A DNA stretch of 15,449 nt from an uncultured Clostridia bacterium (GTDB taxonomy: Bacteria > Bacillota_A > Clostridia > TANB77 > CAG-508), in assembly GCA_947369305.1 (NCBI GenBank), contig CANBLA010000014.1:1-15449 (forward strand). Direction: 5' to 3'. The notes beneath the pieces were generated by a model. The model searched no databases and had not been told where the DNA came from. It was given only the letters and a program-made list of their open reading frames with translations. How positions within the stretch are numbered: the stretch's first letter is position 1; each line of letters begins with the position of its first letter. A program made the position numbers and the translations under genes. Below, in pieces: positions 6,803-15,449 of the stretch.

Positions 6803-7594
6803 ATGGAAAATACCAAAGAATTAATCAAAGAAGTTACAAATAACATTAATAGAAAAAGTGGACTTCTAAGAGCAGATAGAACTAATAAACTACAACAATA
6901 TATAGATAGTATCATGAGCGAGATAGAAAGTGAAATAAGAGTAAGAAAATACCCTTTATTGCCTAGATTTTTTGGTGAGATATGTAATATTTTAAATCAT
7001 CTAAAAAGTCAAGTTAACACGTTTAATGATGACGAATTAAGGCAGTTAGCTACTGATGCTATGACCGATTTAGAAGCATTGTATCAACAAGAAGGAAATT
7101 ATTATGATGGGTTAAAACATGTAGGTGAAAATAATAGAGAAAGAGTAAATGATAAGAAAAATTATACTAAAAATAAAAACGAAAACAATAGAAATTATAT
7201 GGATTATGTCAAAGAAGCGATTGAACAAATTAATCGTGAGTTTCAAAAACACAAAACAATTAGATTAACACCTTTACAAATTACGGGGTTAAGTGATTTG
7301 TTAAATCAAGTTAGTAGGAACCTTTTGGTTTCTATACAAGAAATTCATGATGAAGGAATTCATATAGAAGGTACACTGATTAAAGGAGAAATTGAACAGC
7401 TATTACAGAGAGAGCACGAAACAGAAGGAAGAAATCAACGAGTTTTAGGTAATCCATTTGCTTTAGAACATTATGGAGAAGATACAGAAGAATTTAATAA
7501 AAAGGCAATACAAATGGCTAAAAAAATAAGTCAAAATCCAAGCAAGTCTGAAGAAAGTTTTGGTAAAGCATTACCAGACAATATATTAGAATAA
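6803..7594 (+). CDS. Hypothetical helical protein, possible internal duplication
   Basis: 263 residues, start supported by AAGGGGG at 6790-6796. I do not recognise the family. The protein is hydrophilic, has no signal peptide or membrane span, and looks mostly alpha-helical. Two halves appear related: residues 4-45 (ELIKEVTNNINRK ... LQQYIDSIMSEI) and about 132-180 (DYVKEAIEQINREF ... LSDLLNQVSRNL) share spacing and the K-E-x(3-4)-(N/Q)-I-N-R core, joined by an Asn/Lys-rich linker near 108-128. The C-terminal 60 residues are polar. A perfect promoter and a terminator make it monocistronic, so it is probably expressed strongly and on its own. It lies between a cortex amidase and an envelope glucan synthase, but this does not establish a role. 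Confidence 0.75.
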   Translation: MENTKELIKEVTNNINRKSGLLRADRTNKLQQYIDSIMSEIESEIRVRKYPLLPRFFGEICNILNHLKSQVNTFNDDELRQLATDAMTDLEALYQQEGNYYDGLKHVGENNRERVNDKKNYTKNKNENNRNYMDYVKEAIEQINREFQKHKTIRLTPLQITGLSDLLNQVSRNLLVSIQEIHDEGIHIEGTLIKGEIEQLLQREHETEGRNQRVLGNPFALEHYGEDTEEFNKKAIQMAKKISQNPSKSEESFGKALPDNILE

Positions 7595-7597
7595 AAC

Positions 7598-7632
7598 AAA
7601 AACTGTAAAAATCGCTTTTTACGGTTTTTTTA
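7598..7632 (+). terminator. Rho-independent terminator after orphan gene
   Basis: AAAACTGTAAAAA pairs with TTTTTACGGTTTT (one G-T pair) around the loop TCGC and continues into a run of T. It begins four bases after the stop codon. Confidence 0.88.
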
Positions 7633-7689
7633 TGTATAAAAATTCCCTTATCTACAAAAAATAACCAAAAATAGACTAAGGAGAATTTT

Positions 7690-10600
7690 ATGAAAAAGTA
7701 TAAAAGCCTAAACATTCGAGGAACTTTACTAGATAGGAATCAGTTAAGTAGTTATATTGAAAAAATTGCGGCAGAACATAATATACGAACTTCGTCAAAC
7801 AAAGAAACCTATCCAGTACCAGCAGTTAAAGAAGATTATAAATTCATTTTGGAAACCTATCGACTACTAGACAAACACATTAAGCTTGGCATCAAAGTTC
7901 ATTCAGCAGGCGAATGGCTTTTAGATAACTTTTATATTATTGAAGAAACGGTTAAATCCATTGAAAAAGAAATGCCCTTAAAAAAGTACAAGTCTATGAT
8001 TGGGCTATCCAATGGGCGTTTTGAAGGTTTTGCAAGAAGTTATGTTTTGGCTGAAGAAATTGTTGCTTATACAGATTGTAAAATTGATAGTGATGTGATT
8101 GACTTATCTTTGAAAGCTTACCAAAAGAAGAAATTTTTGAGTATGGATGAAATTTGTAATATTGGTACATTTTTTAAAATTTCTATGATTTCTCATATTC
8201 GTGAAGTTTGTGAAAAAATATATTCTTCACAAATGCAAAAATACAAAGTCGAAAGTATTATAGAAAGAGTAATTGATGGAAAGGTTGGAAATGAAAGAAC
8301 ATTTAAAAATATTTCAAATGTTAGAGTTTTTAGTGATAGTGAGCTAAAATATCCATTTATAGAATATATGTCATACAAGTTGAAAGTGTATGGTAAAAAA
8401 GCAATTGAATACCAGAATGTGCTTGAAAAAGAAGTTTTAAAATTAGGTGTTACCCTTTCTGATGTGGTACAAAAAGAGCATTTATATATTGCTAATCTGA
8501 AAATAAAAATTGGGAATTGTATAACAAGTATTAAAGCAGTAAATCGAATTAGTTTTTCAGAGTTATTTAGTTATATCAATGTTTCGGAAGAAATTTTAAG
8601 AATGGATCCAGCAGGCATTTATTCACAAATGGATCAAGATAGTAAATCATATTATCGTGGAAAAATTGAAGAAATTTCGAAGAAAAGCAAAATTTCTGAG
8701 ATTTATATTTGCGAAAAAATTATTGAATTATGCAAACGATATGAAAATTGTAACAATATTATCGAAAAAAAGAAAGCTCATGTTGGATACTATTTAATTG
8801 ATGATGGTATAGCAGAACTAAAGAAATCTTTAGAAATGAAAAATTGTATGGTTATGTCTAAAAAAACAAAAAGTCGATTGTATGTGGCGAGCAATATTGC
8901 TATTCCAATGTATTTGGATTTTTTAATTTGTACTAGAGTTTCCTTGCAGTATAATATGCTCGTTTTTAGCATATTACTTTGGATTATTTTATATATTCCA
9001 ATTTCAGAAATTTTCTTAAGAATTTTAAACTACATCTTAGGAAAAATTAAAAAACCAACCAGAATTCCGAAAATTAGTTATGAGGAGGGAATTCCAGAAG
9101 AGCAAGCAACATTTGTCGTTATTCCTACGATACTAAAATCTGAAGAAAAAGTTAAAGAAATGCTTCAGAAACTAGAAGTCTATTATTTAGCCAATCAATC
9201 GGAAAATTTATATTTTGCTTTGCTTGGTGATTGCACAGAAGAGCAAGCAGAAACGAGAAATTTTGACAAAAATGTAATGACTTATGGACAAAAATATGTA
9301 GAAGAATTAAATAGAAAATATAGCAGTTTTGGGTTTAAAAAATTTCACTTTTTATATCGAAAAAGAGTTTGGAATGCTTGTGAAAAGTCGTATATTGGAT
9401 GGGAAAGAAAACGTGGACTTTTAGTAACTTTTAATCAATACATCAAAGGTAAAATCAAAGATAATTTTCTAGTTAATACCATTGAAAAACAAAAAGATTG
9501 TTTACCAGAAATAAAATATATTATAACACTAGATAGTGACACAAATTTAGGATTAGAAACGGCTCAAAAGTTAATTGGTGCTATGAGTCATATACTCAAT
9601 ATTCCTGTAATAGAAGATAACCGTGTTGTTGATGGTTATGGAATTATGCAACCGAGAATCGGTCTTGATTTGGATTTGGCCAAAAAGAGTAAATTTATTG
9701 AATTATTTAGTATTCAAGGTGGAATTGATTTTTATACAAATGCCATTTCAGATATTTATCAAGATTATTTTGAAGAAGGAATTTTTACAGGAAAAGGTAT
9801 TTATGATGTTGCAGTTTATAACCAAATTTTAGATGGTGAAATTAGTGAAAATACAGTGCTTAGTCACGATTTATTAGAGGGAAATTTTTTGCGTTGTGGA
9901 CTTTTAACAGATGTCATGTTACTCGATGGCTATCCTCTGCGTTATATTCCTTATATTTTAAGAAATCACCGTTGGACACGAGGTGACTGGCAAATTATTA
10001 AATGGCTCAAAAGTAATCGATTAAACGAAATTTCAAAATTTAAAATAGGGGATAATTTACGACGAAGTTTATTAAATATATTGGCTTTTGTAGGAATTAT
10101 TGTAGGAAATTTTTTGTATATTTTAAATGTAAGATTAGGAATTGGAATCATATTAATTTCGCTTTTATCAGTTATTATTTCGTATATTATAGATGCTGTT
10201 AATTATATTGTTTTTAAAGAAAGCAATGTTGAAGGTGCTGTATATGCGTATAAAAAGTTTTCAAAAGATATGAAAAATAGTACAATTAGTATGATTAGAA
10301 TTATACTCAATATCTTATTTTTGCCATACGAAATGTTCCAAAATTTGGATGCCATTTGTAGAAGTTTGTACCGCATGAAAACCAAAACAAAATTGCTAGA
10401 ATGGACTACTGCAGAAGATGCTGACAGAAATTCAAAAACAGATTTGACCTCTCACTTTTTTCAAATGAAAGTCAATGTATTACTTGGCATTTTAATTTTA
10501 TTTTTTGGAAATCCAATTTCTTTGACATTAGGAATTTTGTGGATAATTGCACCAATTTTTGCATGGTATATTAGTTTAGATAATGATCAAGAAACAGAAA

Positions 10601-13600
10601 TTAGTCAAGAAAATACAAAATATCTAAACGAAATTGGAAAATGTACGTGGCAATTTTTTAAAGATCACATCAACGAAGAAAATCATTTTTTAATGACCGA
10701 CAATTACCAAGAAGACAGAAAAATCAAAACCGTTGCAAGAACATCCTCAACCAATATTGGTCTTGAACTATTAGCAGTTGTTTCCGCTTCTGATTTAAGT
10801 TATATAACAGCAAAAGAAGCTATTAACTATATTCAAAAAATTATTGAGACCATTAACATTTTAGCAAAATGGAATGGACATTTATACAATTGGTATAACA
10901 CCAAAACACTAGAACCACTTATTCCACGTTATGTTTCAACAGTAGATAGTGGAAATTTAATTGGTTATTTATATATTGTAAAACAATTTTTAATAGAAAA
11001 TAATCATACATCTGAACTAGATAACCTAATACAAAATATTACAGATCTAATTAATAATACTGATTTTTCTAAATTATATAGTCCAGAAAACAAACTAATG
11101 TCCATTGGATTTAATTTGGAAGATAATGAATTAACAGATTCTTATTATGATTTTTTAGCCTCTGAAGCCAGACAAGCAAGTTTAGTTGCTATTGCAAAAG
11201 GTGATGTTCCAAGCAAGGTTTGGAATAATTTAAGCCGAACCCTAACAACCTTAAAAGGTTACAAAGGTTTGATTTCATGGACAGGAACTGCATTTGAATA
11301 TTTAATGCCTAATATTAATTTAAAAAGATATGAAGGAAGTTTATTAGATGAAGCTAGTAAATTTGCTGTTTTAAGTCAGATTGAATATGCAAAAAAATTA
11401 GGTATTCCTTGGGGAATTTCAGAATCTGCATTTAACTTAAGAGACTTACAAAGAAATTACCAATACAAAGCTTTTGGAATTCCTTGGCTTGGACTAAAAA
11501 GAGGTTTGGAAGAAGATATAGTTGTATCTCCCTATAGCACATTTTTGTCGTTATACGATGCTACAGAAGAAGGAATTAAAAATCTAAAGTATTTAGAAAA
11601 AGAAGGAGCTAAACGGAAAGTATGGATTTTATGAAGCAATTGATTATACGAGCAGTCGCTTAAAAAAAGGTACAACGCATGAAGTTGTAAAAACTTATAT
11701 GGCACATCATCAAGGTTTAATTTTGCTTTCCATTAATAATTGTTTAAATCAAAATATTTTGGAAAAAAGGTTTAGCCAAAATCCAGAAATTGAATCAGTC
11801 AATGTTCTACTCCAAGAAAAAATGCCAGTAAAAATGATTATTACAAAAGAGAAAAAAGAAAAAATTTCGAAAAATAAAATTCCAGGAGACAGCGGATATA
11901 TAGAAAAAATTATTGAAAAACCAAATCAAAGATGGAAAAATATAAATGTTATGGCTAACCCAAACTACAATATTATGATTAATGATTGCGGTGAGGGTGT
12001 TAGTAGTTACAAAGGCAAGATGATTAATAATTATAAAGAAACTTCAGAATTAAAAAAAGGAATTTTCTTTTATTTAAGAAACACCAAAACCAAAAAGATT
12101 ATAAAGCTAAACGAATGCGAAAAAGTAATTTTTGCACCGGATAACGTTAGATTTATTGGAAAAGATGCAAACATCAACTTCGAAGTTACTGTAACATTAG
12201 ACCCTGACAAATGTATTGAAATTAGAAAAGTTGAAATTGAAAATTTGGGAAATAGTGAAGAAGTTTTAGAGGTAATTTGTGAGTTTGAACCAGTGCTTTC
12301 AGAAAAGATTTCAGAATATGCACATCCTGCCTTTAATAAATTATTTTTGAAATTTGAGGAAGAAGAAGAAACTATATTTGTGCAAAGAAAATCGCGTGAC
12401 TTAAAAGAAAGTGTGCATTTGGCAACAACGTTATACACAGAAAGTGAACAAATTGTGAATTTTGAATACGAAATTGATGAAGAAAAATATCAAGGTAGGG
12501 AAAATTATGGAATGCCACAAATGATAAAAAATCAACCAATATTTTCAAAAACAATTGCCCAAGTAGTTTCACCAATTATTGTTATGAAAAGAACCGTCAA
12601 ATTATCCCCACAAACGCAAGCAACTGTCGATTTAATCATTACTGCAGGAGAAACCAAACAAGAAGTGAAAGAGTTGATTCAGAAAGTAAAAGGCAAAGAA
12701 GAAATTGATAAAATTTTAAATATTGCTAAAGTCAGAAGCGAAGAGCAAAATAAATATTTGCAAATAAAAGCAAACAAATTATACTTGTATAGCGAATTAT
12801 TAAATTATATTTTACAAGTAAATTCTATTAATAAAAAAAGCACAAAATCAGAATATTCAATTAACAGTTTATGGAAATATGGAATATCTGGAGACTTACC
12901 AATTTTAGTTTTAAAAATAGCAAAATTTGAGGAAATTTACGCTTTAGAAGATGTTATTCGAGCATTTGAATATTATCGAATGAAAAATATTTTAATAGAT
13001 TTAGTTATTTTAAACAATGAAAAAAATGTTTATGAGCGATTTGTAGAAGACAGTATTAATACGGTAATCTCCGAAAGGCAATTGCAATATTTAAAAAATA
13101 CTTCTGGCGGAATTTTTATCCTAAATCAAAAAGATGTTGTTACAGAAGATTTAGAAGCAATTGAATTCAAAGCACGTGTTGTAATGGATTGTAAAAATGG
13201 AGACTTATCAACATTTTTAAAAGAATTAAAAGAGAAAAGTAAGAAAAAGAAAAACGAAGTAACCAAAGATAAAGTAACTAAAGAGGAAGAGGAAATTCTA
13301 CCACTTAAAAAAGAAGAATTACTTTTAGATAATGGATTTGGTGGCTTTACAAATAATGGAAAAGAATATGTCATCTATAAAAATGCAGAAAACAAATTAC
13401 CATCTGTTTGGAGCAATGTTTTAGCTAATAAATTTTTTGGAACCATTGTAACAGACGGATTGGGTGGTTATACTTGGTATAAAAATAGCCGTTTGAACCG
13501 ATTAACTGCTTGGAATAACAATACCGTATACGATTTTCCATCCGAAATTTATTATCTAAAAGATGAAGAAAACGGCAGGACTTGGACACTTAATTCAAAT

Positions 13601-15449
13601 GTCAATCCAAGTTCCAACTACTATTATGTGCGCCATGGATTTGGATACTCAAGCTTTGAAAATAGCAATGATAATTTCATTCAAACGGTTGATGTTTTTG
13701 TGCCGAATGAAGAAAACGTAAAAGTTCTAAATTTCAGAATCAAAAATATTATGGGAGAAGATAGGAAATTAAAATTAGTAGTTTATATAAAACCAGTTTT
13801 AGGCGAAGACGAATATTTTAGTAATGGAAATATCAAAGTGGAGAAAAAGGAAAATATTTTGCTGGTTAAAAATGTGTTTGCTAGTGATGATTTCAAAGAT
13901 AAAATCATGTATGTTAGTAGCAATGAGACAATAAGAAGTTTTACAGGTGACAAAGATGATTTTTTCGGAAATGGTACAATCGAAGAACCAGACAGTTTAT
14001 ACAAAACATTAGATAATCAATCTGGACTTGGCAGAAATTCATGCATTGGTTTTGAGATAAACTTAGAAATCGGAAAATTTGAAGATAAGAAATTTTCAAT
14101 TTTAATTGGACAAGAAAACAGCATTTCAAAAATAAATGAAGTTGTCCAAAAATATAATAAAGAATTTGATGTTGAAGTAAAACTTGAAAATGTTAAATCA
14201 AAATGGAACAATATTTTAAATGTTGTTAATGTAAAAACACCATCAGAATCTCTAAATTTTTTAATGAATGGATGGCTTGTATATCAAACCATTGTTAGTA
14301 GATTATATGCGCGAAGTGGTTATCATCAATCTGGTGGAGCATTTGGCTTTCGAGACCAGTTACAAGATTGCTTTGGTATGAAATTTATTGATAGTTCCTT
14401 TTTAAGAGAACAAATTTTGAATTGTAGTAGGCATCAATTTATCGAAGGAGATGTTTTGCATTGGTGGCATTTAGAAACAAAAAAAGGAATTCGAACGCAA
14501 TTTTCAGATGATTATTTATGGCTTGTTTATGGTGTTTTGGAATATATTGAATTTACCAATTCAAAGGAAATTTTAGACGAACAAGTTCCTTATATAAAAG
14601 GTGATTTGCTAAAAGAAGGAGAGCTTGAAAAATATGATATATTCTACGAAAGTGATATAAAGGAAGATGTTTTTAATCACTGCATTCGTTCTATCGAACT
14701 CATAATTTCAAAAGGAATTGAGCCATTTCCAAAAATTGGAATTGGCGATTGGAATGATGGATTTAGTAATCTAGGAAGCAAAGGAAAAGGACAAAGCATC
14801 TGGCTTGGATTTTTCTTATATGATATTTTAAATCGATTTATTCCTCTTTGCGAAGAACGAAAACGTCCAGATTTGGTGACAAAATATACAAATTTAAAAG
14901 AAGAATTAAAGAAAAACCTAAATACTATAGGTTGGGACGGAAGATGGTTTAAACGAGCTATCAATGACGAAGGATACGAAATTGGAAGTATGAGTAGTGA
15001 AGAATGTAGAATTGATAGTTTGGTACAAAGTTGGTCAGTCATTTCGAACGCAGGTGATAATGATAAAAAATTTATTTCCATGGAAGAAGCTGAGAATTAT
15101 TTAGTGGATCGAGAAAATAAAATTATCAAATTGTTTGAGCCAGCTTTTGAAAATGCAAGCATAAATCCCGGTTATATTAAAGCATATCCAGCAGGAATTC
15201 GTGAAAATGGAGGGCAATATACGCATGCTAGTTGTTGGTTGATTATTGCAGAAGCATTGCTTGGATTTGGTGATAAAGCTGTGGAATTTGCAGAAATGAT
15301 AAATCCAATTGAACATTCTAAAACTAAAGAAGAGGCTAAAAAATTCAAACTAGAACCATATGTCATGGAAGCTGATATTTATACGAATAAAGATTTACTT
15401 GGACGTGGTGGTTGGAATTGGTATACTGGCTCAAGTAGTTGGTATTTTA
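7690..15449 (+). CDS. Giant cyclic beta-1,2-glucan synthase-like protein (GT84, glycoamylase-like, GH94), 3' partial, one +1 frame break
   Basis: Start ATG 7690 follows AAGGAG at 7678-7683. About 2586 residues are visible when the two frames are joined, and the end lies outside the window; family members are about 2800. Membrane spans lie near 407-446, 794-836, and 928-963. Between them is the GT84 glycosyltransferase: DSD at 615-617, SHDLLEG with H726/D727, and HRWTRGDWQ from 760. The glycoamylase-like domain follows (RTSSTNIGL near 1018, HLYNWYNT near 1064, PRYVSTVDSGNL near 1080, then GFYEAIDYT and YMAHHQG after the break). The C-terminal half is GH94-like: FGFRDQLQD with D2222, GDWNDG with D2353/D2356, NGGQYTH near 2506, GRGGWNWYTG at the end. 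The family polymerises and cyclises beta-1,2-glucan at the membrane, and GH94 trims chain length. The frame breaks at an in-frame CGG (11614-11616); the second frame is then open for about 1278 codons with no stop. No clear promoter was found, so it may rely on readthrough. Confidence 0.88.
11611..11617 (+). other. Frame-break site 3: AAA-CGG-A with +1 shift and upstream Shine-Dalgarno-like motif
   Basis: The incoming frame reads GGA GCT AAA CGG AAA and meets TGA at 11632-11634. Skipping one base (for example the C at 11614) gives GGA AAG TAT GGA TTT TAT GAA, that is G-K-Y-G-F-Y-E, the conserved strand of the glycoamylase-like domain. AAGGAG at 11603-11608 lies two bases upstream of the AAA codon, a spacing resembling the RF2 (prfB) frameshift site. 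Confidence 0.8.

Noticed and set aside
5588..11617. CGG reassigned to another amino acid (Gln or Trp, as reported in some Firmicutes)
   Set aside because: Triplet decoding of CGG as any residue leaves the frame broken and meets a stop within a few codons at all three sites; only a +1 shift fits.
5588..11617. All three frame breaks are ordinary sequencing or assembly indels
   Set aside because: Not excluded, but disfavoured: all three fall on the only in-frame CGG codons, on both strands, and the same AACGG or GACGG contexts elsewhere (for example 13455, 13568, 14935) are in frame. Raw reads would decide.
12070..15366. Several minus-strand open frames of 60-134 codons across the GH94 region
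   Set aside because: They lie opposite the continuous plus-strand frame that carries the GH94 motifs; their compositions look like antisense shadows and no ribosome binding sites were noted.
1..15449. CRISPR arrays, tRNA, rRNA and insertion sequences
   Set aside because: No regularly spaced direct repeats, cloverleaf-type sequences or transposase-like frames were seen.

Overview
The window is AT-rich DNA with Firmicutes-type signals: strong AAGGAG-like ribosome binding sites, consensus sigma-A promoters (two with an extended TGG-TATAAT -10), short U-tailed hairpin terminators, and a CwlD-type spore cortex amidase. Together with an N-terminally anchored 3D/G5-domain wall protein and a large repeat-rich surface protein, this suggests an uncultured gut-type Clostridia, although the taxon is inference. 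Stop codons TAA, TAG and TGA are all used as stops.

Layout. 1-1842 is the 3' part of a surface protein made of repeated beta-domains with a C-terminal membrane anchor. 1965-3950 is a two-gene operon with its own promoter and terminator: a membrane-anchored protein with three Ig-like repeats, then a receiver-GGDEF protein. 4177-5136 is a YabE-like DUF348-G5-3D cell wall protein with a perfect promoter and a terminator. 5177-5864 is a 5'-truncated metallophosphoesterase remnant. 5956-6661 (minus) is a CwlD-like amidase. 6803-7594 is an orphan helical protein with its own promoter and terminator. 7690 to the end of the window is a giant cyclic beta-1,2-glucan synthase-like protein (GT84, glycoamylase-like and GH94 domains) that runs off the window.

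The main observation is a pattern in reading frames. Three genes (phosphoesterase remnant, amidase, glucan synthase) each contain exactly one +1 frame break in an otherwise clean reading frame. At each break the codon in the incoming frame is CGG, and the protein is restored if one base is skipped so that the next triplet read is GGN (Gly). I scanned every CGG in the window. About 38 occur out of frame inside genes, and only three occur in frame, which are exactly the three break points. Arginine is otherwise written AGA, AGG, CGA, CGT or CGC. This suggests that CGG is not an ordinary arginine codon here but a hungry or unassigned codon tied to +1 frameshifting (CGGN handled as a four-base glycine unit). 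Sequencing or assembly indels, or real mutations, remain the main alternative and can be tested.

Most of the genes concern the cell envelope: surface repeats, Ig-like membrane protein, peptidoglycan-active 3D protein, cortex amidase and glucan synthase. The one signalling gene (receiver-GGDEF) sits in an operon with an envelope protein. No tRNA, rRNA, CRISPR array or insertion sequence was seen.
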